From positions 1 through 29,645 of the IMG/VR virus record IMGVR_UViG_3300043548_000013: a stretch of 29,645 bases of DNA, one strand, 5' to 3'. Below the pieces are notes generated by a model. The model made no database searches and was not told the DNA's origin. It saw nothing but the letters and a program-made list of their open reading frames with translations. This DNA comes from a virus. Made by a program: the position numbers and the translations under genes. Within the stretch, counting starts at the first letter, position 1, and every line of letters starts with the position of its first letter. Of the stretch, positions 14,564-22,208 are shown piece by piece.

Positions 14564-14935
14564 ATGACTGAAGAAACTGAAACTCAAGAATTGAATTTAA
14601 AGTTGGTAGCAACCACATTAATTTGGACCAACGCTGGTACTGAAGATATGCCACTTTGGAAAACTTCGGGTGGTAAAGAATATATTATCAAGAGGTTCAA
14701 CTATGAACCAACACTTGAGGAAATTGGTAAGTCGGTTGAAGATAGACGGCATTTGATTGAAAATCATTATCCTACATATCACGAAACTCTTTCCGGATGG
14801 CAGTTGTATTATGATCAGAATATGACTCATAATGAATACATGCAGTATCATCTAACTCAGTCTGTCGATTTCCCTGCGACAGATCTCACTGAAGTCGATG
14901 CGACAGAGGAAATGACTGCGATTGTCTCTCAATAA
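14564..14935 (+). CDS. hypothetical protein (123 aa)
   Basis: Starts 16 bases after the tRNA behind AAGGATA. The product is acidic and contains a repeated aromatic pattern ('SGWQLYYDQNMTHNEYMQYH') and 'LIWTNAGTEDMPLWKTSG'. No signal peptide, membrane span or catalytic motif is evident. It is co-transcribed with tRNA-Arg and overlaps the glycosyltransferase start by 14 bases, so a link with that enzyme is possible. I do not recognise a family. Confidence 0.7.
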   Translation: MTEETETQELNLKLVATTLIWTNAGTEDMPLWKTSGGKEYIIKRFNYEPTLEEIGKSVEDRRHLIENHYPTYHETLSGWQLYYDQNMTHNEYMQYHLTQSVDFPATDLTEVDATEEMTAIVSQ

Positions 14936-15629
14936 TCTGACAATAATCCATACTTATTACAATGAACAATCCCTTCTCGAAACTCAAATCGAGAGGTGGA
15001 ATGTTTACAACCAACCAGTAAACATTATTTTGATTGATGATGGATCGCAGAAAGTTCCTGCGATTGATGTGATAAAGCAACACGAACTTAGAGATTATAT
15101 TAACTTTTCTTTGTATCGTGTCACAGAAGATATCGGATTTAACAGTCACGGTTGCCGCAACCTTGGAGCAAGATTAGCGAATACTGATTGGTTGGTGTTC
15201 CTAGACATCGACTATACGATTCAACCGTCAGACCTAGCAAGATTAAAAGCAGAACCCCTCGATCCTGATACGTGGTATGAAATGAATGCCAAGTTTAAGG
15301 GTCGAGGGGATCCGTACATGGCATTAAATCAATTCGTCATACCCAAGCAGATATTTCTTGAAGAACGAGGATATGATGAATCCTTCGTCCCATATCATTA
15401 TGGAGACAGAGAGTTTCTCTCGCGATTAGAAAAAAATTACAACAAACAAAATCTAGATTGGTTGCTATTGACTTGCCGCAGAGGTGGTAGAAAGGCAATC
15501 CATGATGAAACTGCTGAAATCCCTGTATATGATGACGAGAAAATGGTTTATTACACCAAGAAATTCGAAGAGAGTAAACTGAAAAAAATTGACTCCAAAA
15601 TCAATTTCGAATGGACCAGATTATTATAA
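14922..15629 (+). CDS. family 2 glycosyltransferase (GT-A fold), TTG start
   Basis: The TTG at 14922 overlaps the previous gene by 14 bases, with AGAGGA at 14905-14910 as ribosome site. The opening 'LTIIHTYYNEQ' is the first Rossmann strand. DDGS (39-42) binds the nucleotide, 'GFNSHGCRNLGA' (about 72-83) is the usual N-x-G-x-x-RNxG element, and DID (95-97) is the metal site. 235 residues is a minimal soluble GT2 with no membrane anchor. It would move a sugar from a nucleotide donor to an unknown acceptor (virion protein, DNA base or host surface). The epimerase-like gene at 4510 could supply the donor. Confidence 0.85.
   Translation: MSLNNLTIIHTYYNEQSLLETQIERWNVYNQPVNIILIDDGSQKVPAIDVIKQHELRDYINFSLYRVTEDIGFNSHGCRNLGARLANTDWLVFLDIDYTIQPSDLARLKAEPLDPDTWYEMNAKFKGRGDPYMALNQFVIPKQIFLEERGYDESFVPYHYGDREFLSRLEKNYNKQNLDWLLLTCRRGGRKAIHDETAEIPVYDDEKMVYYTKKFEESKLKKIDSKINFEWTRLL
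14972..14996 (+). other. short bulged hairpin inside the glycosyltransferase 5' end
   Basis: TCTCGA (14975-14980) pairs with TCGAGA (14989-14994). CC (14972-14973) pairs with GG (14995-14996) after a bulged T. The loop is eight bases. It is weaker than the others in this window but lies in the same place, 37 bases after the upstream stop. Confidence 0.4.
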
Positions 15630-15632
15630 ATA
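15625..15632 (+). promoter_or_regulatory. T4-type late promoter (TATAAATA)
   Basis: Exact octamer overlapping the glycosyltransferase stop codon, 25 bases before the next start codon, with no -35 box. It heads the head-protein region. Confidence 0.7.
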
Positions 15633-15657
15633 GGGAGTAACATAAGATGGGATCCCT

Positions 15658-16776
15658 ATGCATAGTTTTATAAATTTCCTTACTGAAGCAGCAATTCTGC
15701 ACATTGAACACCCCTCTGATAGATTGTTCGATGGACCACAAGCAGCAAAGCATGCACTAAGAACATTGAAGCATGTTTCTGCTGGTAAAGCACCAACAAT
15801 GACTCGTAAGATTGACGACAAGATGTCGTTCAATGTTATTCGCAGAGCAGACGGTAAGGTTGGTGTTAAGTATAAGGGAACAGGATCCTCTTATAATTTC
15901 TCAGAACAAGATGTTGACACGCAGCATGGTCATAAACCATATCTTGCGCATCCACTTAAATTACTTCTAAAGCATCTTCCTAAAGTTATTCCGCATACTC
16001 CTGGTGAGTATCAAGGCGGATACATGTCAGACAGAGAATCTAGAGAACATGAAAACGGTAAGATCTCTCATACTCCGAACACTATTAAATATGCTGCTGA
16101 TGCTGATAGTCCAGAAGGTAAAGCACTGGCGAAGTCGAAAGTCAGTGCGGTAATCCATACAAAGATTACTTCTGCTGGACCAAAACCACTTACCAGTCTT
16201 GAGGGTTTCGGTCATCACCCAGACGTTCACCTAGTCCCGCATCTTGTTTCTAAAGATCACGCAGTTGTTCCAAAGGAATATAAGTCGCCTGCTGATCAAC
16301 ACCTGAAGCAAGCAGAACAACTCATGGGATCGCATGGGTTTGATCACCTTGGTGGTCACGAGCAAACTCTACGTCAGTATATCAACTCGACAGTTACAAC
16401 TGAAGAAACTCCATCGGCAGAGGGATATAAAGGTTATCTCCGTAGATGGCACCAGAAAAAGATTGATGCAGTTAAGACCGACAAGGCAAAGACTGCCAAG
16501 AAAAAAGTTATGGATGACATGGTTGATCATGTCTCCAAGAATCAAAAAGAATTCTATAAGACTCTAGAAATCCACCACCATCTGCAGCAAGCAACTAACC
16601 ATCTATCCAGAGGGTTGGATGCATTTGGCGCAGGTGGATTCCACACATCTATCGGCGGTGAAGCATCGGGTGGCGAAGGTCACGTCTATAATGGACTGAA
16701 GGTTGTCGACCGCGAAGGATTCTCTAAGGCGAATCGTGCACGTAGCGAAATCTTGAGAGCGAGCAGAGGAAAATGA
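15658..16776 (+). CDS. DUF6267-like protein with a capsid-targeting N-terminus
   Basis: 372 residues. The first ten residues MHSFINFLTE are followed by AA, matching the T4 capsid-targeting sequence cut by the gp21 prohead protease after L-x-E. The next part ('HIEHPSDRLFDG', 'TMTRKIDDKMSFNVI', 'GVKYKGTGSSYNF', 'GEYQGGYMSD') resembles a family widespread in T4-like marine phages (DUF6267, from memory). Its K-x-D-x motif and glycine-rich following strand recall nucleotidyltransferase or ligase motif I, though here it reads K51-I-D-D rather than KxDG. The C-terminal half is histidine- and lysine-rich. It is translationally coupled (ATGA) to the cytidylyltransferase-like gene. Preceded by a late promoter, so it is probably packaged in the head. 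Confidence 0.6.
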   Translation: MHSFINFLTEAAILHIEHPSDRLFDGPQAAKHALRTLKHVSAGKAPTMTRKIDDKMSFNVIRRADGKVGVKYKGTGSSYNFSEQDVDTQHGHKPYLAHPLKLLLKHLPKVIPHTPGEYQGGYMSDRESREHENGKISHTPNTIKYAADADSPEGKALAKSKVSAVIHTKITSAGPKPLTSLEGFGHHPDVHLVPHLVSKDHAVVPKEYKSPADQHLKQAEQLMGSHGFDHLGGHEQTLRQYINSTVTTEETPSAEGYKGYLRRWHQKKIDAVKTDKAKTAKKKVMDDMVDHVSKNQKEFYKTLEIHHHLQQATNHLSRGLDAFGAGGFHTSIGGEASGGEGHVYNGLKVVDREGFSKANRARSEILRASRGK

Positions 16777-17384
16777 GCGAAACGCATCACTTAACAATCG
16801 GAAGATTTGCTCCTGTTCATGCTGGTCATGCCATGATGATCAACAAGGTATTAGATGCAGCAAAACATGACAATGCAAAGCACACAATCCTGACAACTGC
16901 AACTCATGATGGTAACAAGAATCCACTGACACCAGAGCAAAAGGTAAAGCATCTTAAAAGAGCATTTCCTAGTGCGAACGTCGAAGCATTGAGTAAAGGG
17001 CATCCGACTCTGCTTCATCATCTGTCTAAGTTACACAGTCAGGGTGTGAAGAATATCGTTGTTCATGCTGGATCTGATAGAGCGCATGAATATCACACGT
17101 TGATTAATAAGTATAATGGAGTCGAAGGTCGTCACGGTCATTTTAATTTTGATTCGATCAAGGTTAAGACTGTCGGTGGAACAAGAACTGATGCTGACGA
17201 AGGTGTTGCTGGTGCGTCTGCTACTAAGATGCGCAAGGCAGCATCATCGGGTAACGAAAAAGCATTCCATGCCATGGCACCAAGTTCTATGTCGGCAACT
17301 CATAAACGTGAAATGTATAAAGACGTTCGTCGTGGTCTCGGGATTAACGAGTCCATCTCATTCAAACAATTTCTAGGAATCTAA
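16773..17384 (+). CDS. cytidylyl/nucleotidyltransferase-like enzyme (HxGH type)
   Basis: 203 residues. 'LTIGRFAPVHAGHAMMI' holds the HxGH nucleotide-binding motif (H16-A-G-H19). 'GVAGASATKMRKAA' is a version of the second conserved motif (I/G-S-x-T-x-x-R). This is the superfamily of NadM, tagatose- or glycerol-phosphate cytidylyltransferases and phosphopantetheine adenylyltransferase. The enzyme joins a nucleoside monophosphate from NTP to a phosphorylated acceptor. The last ten residues 'SISFKQFLGI' resemble the SFxxF capsid-targeting element seen at the N-termini of neighbouring proteins. It starts inside the DUF6267-like stop. Acceptor unknown. Confidence 0.75.
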   Translation: MSETHHLTIGRFAPVHAGHAMMINKVLDAAKHDNAKHTILTTATHDGNKNPLTPEQKVKHLKRAFPSANVEALSKGHPTLLHHLSKLHSQGVKNIVVHAGSDRAHEYHTLINKYNGVEGRHGHFNFDSIKVKTVGGTRTDADEGVAGASATKMRKAASSGNEKAFHAMAPSSMSATHKREMYKDVRRGLGINESISFKQFLGI

Positions 17385-17385
17385 G

Positions 17386-18678
17386 ATGGCACAATTAATT
17401 AGACCATGGCAGGGAGATCCGCACGAGTTCTTCGAAGTCATGATGATGGCAGACCAATACGGTAATCTGGTTGGTCCAGCAAATCCAACTGGTGTTGCAG
17501 TTGATGCTTTCGGTAGATCTCGCGTCTCAACTCCACTAACACTATTTGATTCCTCGCACAGATATAGAGATAATAATCTCTGGTCTACAGGGACGACAGG
17601 TACTGCCAGTGCAACGCATGATGCAAACTCTGGAGTTGTTAATTTGACTGTTGATGGTTTGGCAGATACAGAAGTTGTTCGTGAAACAACTAAAGTGTTC
17701 GCATACCAACCTGGAAAATCGTTGCTGATTCTGAACACAATGACATTCAATACTGCTAAGGCAGGTTTACGTCAACGTGTTGGTTACTTTGGTGCGCAGA
17801 ATGGTATCTATCTAGAACTAGATGGAACAACAGTCAATCTAGTCAAACGTTCATATGTTTCGGGCGGACTGCAAGAAACAAGAGTTGCTCAAGCAGACTG
17901 GAATCTTGACACACTTCTGGGTGATGGTTATTCTAAGATTACCCTCGATCTATCTAAGTCGCAGATTTTCTGGATGGATGTTGAGTGGTTGGGTGTTGGT
18001 TCGGTTCGTTGTGGATTTGTCATCAATGGACAAATGGTTCACGTTCATACATTCCACCATGCGAATGTCATCACAGGAACTTACATGACAACTGCATCAT
18101 TACCATTGCGCTATGAAATTAAAAACACAAGTGCAACTGGTAGCAGTTCCACAATGAAACAAGTCTGTTCGTCAGTTATCTCAGAAGGTGGTTACGAAAT
18201 GCGCGGTCTGCAACAGTCTGCAGGTAATGCTATCGGTTCACCAAGGGATTTATCTACAGTAAACACATATTATCCAGTAATTACTATGCGTCTAAAGTCA
18301 ACACACTTAGATGCGATTGTTATTCCAACTGCATTGTCACTGCTTGGATTCACAAACAATGCAAATTATCTCTGGAAATTAATTGAAGGCGGAACAACTG
18401 CTAATGGATCTTGGACAAACGTAAGTTCTGATTCTGCTGTAGAATATAACATTGGAGCAACAACTCTCACTGGTGGCAGAACAGTTGCCTCTGGTTTCCT
18501 CAATGGTTCGGCACAGGGTGCTGCTCCAATTAACGTTCTTAAAGAAGCACTATTCAGATTCCAACTCGAAAGAAATGGATTGACATCAACAGCAAGCGAA
18601 TTGACTCTAGTAATTGCTTCTGATTCTGCTGGTGCTGACGTTTATGCGGTTGCTGATTGGGAAGAAGTAAGTAGGTAA
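17386..18678 (+). CDS. virion structural protein (430 aa)
   Basis: The start is one base after the previous stop. The segment 'FGRSRVSTPLTLFDSSHRYRD' followed by 'YQPGKSLLILNTMTF' and 'QRVGYFGAQNGIYLELDG' is the hallmark of a beta-rich structural protein common in aquatic phages, usually seen in virion proteomes. I recall it as a structural family but not its exact location (tail fibre, head fibre or decoration). The protein is rich in Ser, Thr, Gly and Asn with few charged residues, and has no signal peptide. Late cluster position fits. Specific function not known. Confidence 0.7.
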   Translation: MAQLIRPWQGDPHEFFEVMMMADQYGNLVGPANPTGVAVDAFGRSRVSTPLTLFDSSHRYRDNNLWSTGTTGTASATHDANSGVVNLTVDGLADTEVVRETTKVFAYQPGKSLLILNTMTFNTAKAGLRQRVGYFGAQNGIYLELDGTTVNLVKRSYVSGGLQETRVAQADWNLDTLLGDGYSKITLDLSKSQIFWMDVEWLGVGSVRCGFVINGQMVHVHTFHHANVITGTYMTTASLPLRYEIKNTSATGSSSTMKQVCSSVISEGGYEMRGLQQSAGNAIGSPRDLSTVNTYYPVITMRLKSTHLDAIVIPTALSLLGFTNNANYLWKLIEGGTTANGSWTNVSSDSAVEYNIGATTLTGGRTVASGFLNGSAQGAAPINVLKEALFRFQLERNGLTSTASELTLVIASDSAGADVYAVADWEEVSR

Positions 18679-18688
18679 GGAGAAAACA

Positions 18689-18934
18689 ATGGGCGGACTA
18701 CTAACATACATTAAAGATATGATGTCAGACGGTGGTAATCCATCGACCAAACGTATGGTCGCAGTTGTTTCAACTATTCTTATTGCTGTTGGTTACATTG
18801 CCAATTTGTTCTGGGACTTCACCATCGAGGAGTTTATCTTCAACGGTGTGATGTATATTGTCATCGGTACTCTTGGTATCACTGGAGTTGAGAAGTTCGC
18901 TCCAAAGAAACCGACGAAAAATCCAGAAGAATAA
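18689..18934 (+). CDS. two-span membrane protein, holin candidate (81 aa)
   Basis: A strong AAGGAGAAAA ribosome site precedes the ATG. After 'YIKDMMSDGGNPSTKRMVAV' come two hydrophobic helices (about residues 24-42 and 48-66), then a polar C-terminus rich in Lys, Pro and Glu. This size, topology and sequence pattern are typical of proteins annotated as class II holins in T4-like and other phages. It lies directly ahead of the spanin genes, which supports a lysis role. A second candidate is encoded at 27480, next to the endolysin, so which one is the holin cannot be decided from sequence. Confidence 0.6.
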   Translation: MGGLLTYIKDMMSDGGNPSTKRMVAVVSTILIAVGYIANLFWDFTIEEFIFNGVMYIVIGTLGITGVEKFAPKKPTKNPEE

Positions 18935-18937
18935 ATA
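18930..18937 (+). promoter_or_regulatory. weak T4-late-like box before the spanin genes
   Basis: AATAAATA with TATAG following, one mismatch from TATAAATA, at the 3' end of the holin-like gene and 19 bases before the i-spanin start. Possible but unproven. Confidence 0.3.
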
Positions 18938-18955
18938 TAGGAAAAGGAAAATGAT

Positions 18956-19471
18956 ATGTTCGGTATGATCCCACTACCATATAAGTTACTGGCAGGCGTT
19001 GCCCTAATACTTGGTGTATTTGTATTTGGTTACATGAAGGGATCTGCATATGCCGAAGCAGAACTTGCCAGATTCTCTGCGGAGAAAAGTGCGCAGGTTG
19101 CCGAACTTGAAAAGAAAAACTCAGAAATCAGTAACAATGTTGTTACCGAATATGTTGACCGTGTTAATACAATTAGGGAAAAAGAATATGTCTACCTTGA
19201 TCGCGCCAAAAACGATGTTCCTAGTCAGTTTGTTATGTCTAACGGCTGGGTGCACACGCACGACGCTAGTGCCACATCCGGTGATGCCGACCCCACCAGA
19301 AGTTCTGATGCGTCCCCCTCAGCAGTTAAAGACACTGATGCCCTCATCGGAATCATCAGAAACTACGCCATCTGCCAATCCAACGCAGTCCAACTCATCG
19401 AACTCCAACGATGGATAATTGAGAACAAGGCAGCAGTTGACGCAATGGCAAATGAGAAGAAAAAGAAATGA
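18956..19471 (+). CDS. i-spanin (Rz-like inner-membrane spanin subunit)
   Basis: 171 residues. An N-terminal hydrophobic helix ('LLAGVALILGVFVFGYMKG', about 10-28) is followed by an Ala/Glu/Lys-rich coiled coil (about 35-75), then a polar periplasmic tail. This is the layout of lambda Rz-type proteins. The decisive support is an o-spanin-like gene nested entirely inside it in another frame (19188-19418). The pair would bridge inner and outer membrane and fuse them in the last step of lysis. It starts after AAAAGGAAAATGAT. Its stop overlaps the next gene by four bases. Confidence 0.8.
   Translation: MFGMIPLPYKLLAGVALILGVFVFGYMKGSAYAEAELARFSAEKSAQVAELEKKNSEISNNVVTEYVDRVNTIREKEYVYLDRAKNDVPSQFVMSNGWVHTHDASATSGDADPTRSSDASPSAVKDTDALIGIIRNYAICQSNAVQLIELQRWIIENKAAVDAMANEKKKK
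19188..19418 (+). CDS. o-spanin (Rz1-like lipoprotein) nested in the i-spanin gene
   Basis: A 76-residue frame fully inside the Rz-like gene, one frame over. ATG at 19188 follows AGGGA (19175-19179) at eight-base spacing. MSTLIAPKTMFLVSLLCLTA is a signal peptide ending in a lipobox-like T-A-G-C22; Thr at -3 is less usual than Leu but Leu stands at -4. After the lipidated Cys, the mature part is proline-rich ('PHPVMPTPPEVLMRPPQQL'), exactly as in lambda Rz1. Lysis would need this outer-membrane lipoprotein to contact the i-spanin. The longer open frame from 19050 has no ribosome site and is not the start. Confidence 0.75.
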   Translation: MSTLIAPKTMFLVSLLCLTAGCTRTTLVPHPVMPTPPEVLMRPPQQLKTLMPSSESSETTPSANPTQSNSSNSNDG

Positions 19472-21927
19472 ACGAAGATCTAAGAACTTGGTTTCGTCAG
19501 AAGTGGGTCCGAATGGACACCAAAGGCAAAATCAAGGGTCCATGTGCTAGAGAGGATGGCGAGGGTAAACCTAAATGCCTACCTGCTGCCAAGGCAAGAT
19601 CGATGTCAAAACAAGATAGAGCAACTGCTGCTCGTAGAAAAAGAAGAGAAGATCCAGTTGCTGATCGTAGAGGAAAAGGAAACAAACCTGTCATGGTAAA
19701 CACTGAAGAATTTATGATGGAAGGTAATGAACCTACTAATCCATCTCTATGGTCAAAAGCAAAGTCTTTGGCGAAGAAGAAGTTTGACGTTTATCCATCA
19801 GCATATGCTAATGGTTGGGCAGCAAAGTATTATAAGTCTAAGGGTGGTGGATGGAAGTCTGTCAGTGAAGAATCAGTTGACGAGGCATGCTGGAAGGGAT
19901 ACAAGCGTGTCGGCATGAAGAAAAAAGGCGACAGAATGGTTCCTAATTGTGTTCCTGAAGCAACAGATATTATTGCAAAGGCAAAGGCAAAACTTGCTGA
20001 AGCAGACTCTAAGAAGTATCCTAGAGAGGGATTCCCAGAAGAAGGTGACTACGGTTATCACCCAAATCCTGGTCTGAAACCACAAGAGAGCGACAAAGAC
20101 GAAGATATGGATGTCGCATACAAGAAAGCAACTGAGAAAGAGGGTCGCAGACCATTGAACGCAAAGATTACTGAAGGCGAAGATATGCCATGGCATGAAG
20201 ATCCAAAGAATCCAACTCGTAAGACTGGTGAACGCAAGGATCAATACGGCAACAAGGTAAAGAATGTTGCTAAGCATCTCGCTAAGAAAGCGATGAAGGC
20301 ATACGAAGAAACTGAAATTGACGAAGGCGTGACCAATCCAGAAATCAAGAAAGCATATGCTAATCTTCTAAAAACTCCTGGTGGTTCTCCCGAGCGCAAA
20401 TCTGCTATCCGTCGTTACAAGAGTCTTCGTCAGAATGCTGTCAAGGAAGCGGCAGAACTCGAAGAAAAGTGGATGGTGAAGAAGGGAACCGAAGTTGTTT
20501 CCACTCACAAGACCAAGGACGAAGCAGATGTCAAGGCAATGAAGCATCCTCTCTATAAGGTTTATGCCAAGGAAGAAACTGAGCACAATAACTGTGGCAC
20601 ACCTGACTGCTGCGGCGAATGTGATACAGCAATCGAAGAAGCATACGGTATGTGGAAGGTAGACTTCCCTAAGCAACATGCTGGTAAGGCAGTCGCTGCT
20701 GGTTCGGTTCACGTCAAGGCGCAGAACACTGCTCATGCTCACAAGGTTGCAGCAAAGAGAGTCGGCGTTGATCATAAGGTGTTCAAGTCGAAGGTTACTA
20801 AGTCGAGTATTCTTCCTGAAGAACTCGGCAAGGACAACGAATGGGGTCGCCCAGAACTACGCAAGAAGTTTGCTGCTATGACTCCAGGTCAAGAGTCTAT
20901 GGCAGCAGATAAGATTCCTTCGTTCGATCCACGTTACGACGATGTAACTACTCAATACTGTGGTGGTATCAGAGAAGGTTATCTTGCTGAGATTTCTGCG
21001 AAGGGTGCAGAGGCACGTGCTAAATTCCAAGCAAAAATCCAAAAGACTCTGAACGATCCTGCTAAGATTGCGAAGGCAAAGAAAGCACTTGCTAAGAAAG
21101 CAAAGATCGAGAAGGAAAAAGAACCACCGCATCTGGTAATGCAACTGCGTAAGGCAGTAAGCATTGGATCAAAGGTTCACTTCCAAGACGGTAAGCATCA
21201 CACAATTGCGCCTAACCATGCTGATGTATTCATGCACAAATATAACTCTGCCAAGTCTTCCATCGAAAAGGAAGCACTGCAGAAGCGTGCTCATAAATCA
21301 CACTCAGAATTTATGAAGGTTATTGCTGAAGAAGTTGAAACGCCACAAGGCAATGGTCCAGAGTATGATACTCACAAGGGAAACGGTGGTCACATCGGAA
21401 CTGTTGAAGCATCACATGAAGATATGCGTTTCGGGGATGTTGATAGTGAAGAACTATATGCAGAACTCGAGAAAGATGTAGAAACCCTAGGATGGGAAGA
21501 TATCGTCGATCTTTATGACCCAGAAGAAATTGAATACGAAGATGACGAGGAAGAAGATGACGATGAAGAATGTGGTTGCGGCGAGATGTCAGAAGCAATC
21601 ACACCTGCTGGTCGTCTGAAGAAAAAGTTTAATGCAATGCGCACAAAGAGTCGTCGTATGATGGCACGTAACATTGCAATTAAGCGTGTCTCGACACCAG
21701 AAAAAATTAAAGCACGTTCAGTTCGTACTGCTCGTCGCATGGTTTACAAGAGACTACTTCGCAACCGCGATATCTCGACAGTATCAGCGGCAGAAAAGAC
21801 AAGAATCGAAGCACAAATTAAGCGCATGGCGCCAATGGTTGCTCGTCTTTCTGTCAGAGTTATGCCACAGGTTCGTAAACTCGAGCAGTCGAGAATTAAG
21901 AACAGCAGAATGAGAAAGAAGAAATAA
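19468..21927 (+). CDS. modular basic head polyprotein A (DUF5872 N-terminal module)
   Basis: 819 residues of linked small modules with no single enzyme fold. Residues 1-65 are a DUF5872-like module ('LRTWFRQKWVRMD', 'KCLPAAKARSMSK'). 'SLWSKAKSLAKKKFDVYPSA' starts at residue 93 and 'ACWKGYKRVGMKKKGDRMVP' at residue 140. Others begin near 332 and 393, with a Cys-rich linker (376-385) and an acidic run (684-701). The C-terminus (713-819) is Arg/Lys-rich and probably binds nucleic acid. Junctions fit the T4 gp21 rule of cutting after (I/L/V)-x-E: VDE139|A, VPE164|A, LAE178|A, ITE236|G, IDE286|G, IEE391|A, IRE503|G and MSE709|A. I infer a polyprotein trimmed in the prohead to release internal peptides. 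Arginine codons are largely AGA near the start. Confidence 0.65.
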   Translation: MNEDLRTWFRQKWVRMDTKGKIKGPCAREDGEGKPKCLPAAKARSMSKQDRATAARRKRREDPVADRRGKGNKPVMVNTEEFMMEGNEPTNPSLWSKAKSLAKKKFDVYPSAYANGWAAKYYKSKGGGWKSVSEESVDEACWKGYKRVGMKKKGDRMVPNCVPEATDIIAKAKAKLAEADSKKYPREGFPEEGDYGYHPNPGLKPQESDKDEDMDVAYKKATEKEGRRPLNAKITEGEDMPWHEDPKNPTRKTGERKDQYGNKVKNVAKHLAKKAMKAYEETEIDEGVTNPEIKKAYANLLKTPGGSPERKSAIRRYKSLRQNAVKEAAELEEKWMVKKGTEVVSTHKTKDEADVKAMKHPLYKVYAKEETEHNNCGTPDCCGECDTAIEEAYGMWKVDFPKQHAGKAVAAGSVHVKAQNTAHAHKVAAKRVGVDHKVFKSKVTKSSILPEELGKDNEWGRPELRKKFAAMTPGQESMAADKIPSFDPRYDDVTTQYCGGIREGYLAEISAKGAEARAKFQAKIQKTLNDPAKIAKAKKALAKKAKIEKEKEPPHLVMQLRKAVSIGSKVHFQDGKHHTIAPNHADVFMHKYNSAKSSIEKEALQKRAHKSHSEFMKVIAEEVETPQGNGPEYDTHKGNGGHIGTVEASHEDMRFGDVDSEELYAELEKDVETLGWEDIVDLYDPEEIEYEDDEEEDDDEECGCGEMSEAITPAGRLKKKFNAMRTKSRRMMARNIAIKRVSTPEKIKARSVRTARRMVYKRLLRNRDISTVSAAEKTRIEAQIKRMAPMVARLSVRVMPQVRKLEQSRIKNSRMRKKK

Positions 21928-21928
21928 G

Positions 21929-22207
21929 ATGCTATCATTCAAAGAATTTATCGCTGAGGCGACATATCAGGGGAAGAAGGTTCCTCTTAACAAACCAATG
22001 GCAGGTGACGTTAAGAAGTCGAAGGTCTACGTTGATCCGGATGGGGACGGCAAGGCGCAGAAGGTAAACTTCGGCGACAAGAAACTGTCGATCAAGAAGC
22101 ATATTCCTAACCGCAAGAAGTCATATTGTGCACGTTCTGGCGGTCAGGGTAATCTAACAGATAAAACATCAGCGAACTATTGGTCGCGTAGAGCATGGGA
22201 TTGTTAA
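21929..22207 (+). CDS. small basic head protein with capsid-targeting N-terminus (92 aa)
   Basis: The N-terminus MLSFKEFIAE followed by A closely matches the T4 internal-protein capsid-targeting signal (for example MKTYQEFIAE|A of the IP proteins), so gp21-type cleavage after E10 is likely. The mature 82 residues are basic: 'KKSKVYVDPDGDGKAQKVNF', then 'KKSYCARSGG' and 'DKTSANYWSRRAWDC'. This resembles a small domain frequent in aquatic T4-like phages. Its job is unknown; packaging with DNA and injection are inferred. It begins one base after the polyprotein stop. Confidence 0.65.
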   Translation: MLSFKEFIAEATYQGKKVPLNKPMAGDVKKSKVYVDPDGDGKAQKVNFGDKKLSIKKHIPNRKKSYCARSGGQGNLTDKTSANYWSRRAWDC

Positions 22208-22208
22208 T

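Noticed and set aside
19050-19187. Upstream extension of the nested o-spanin frame
   Set aside because: It has no ribosome site, and it would put a charged stretch ahead of the signal peptide.
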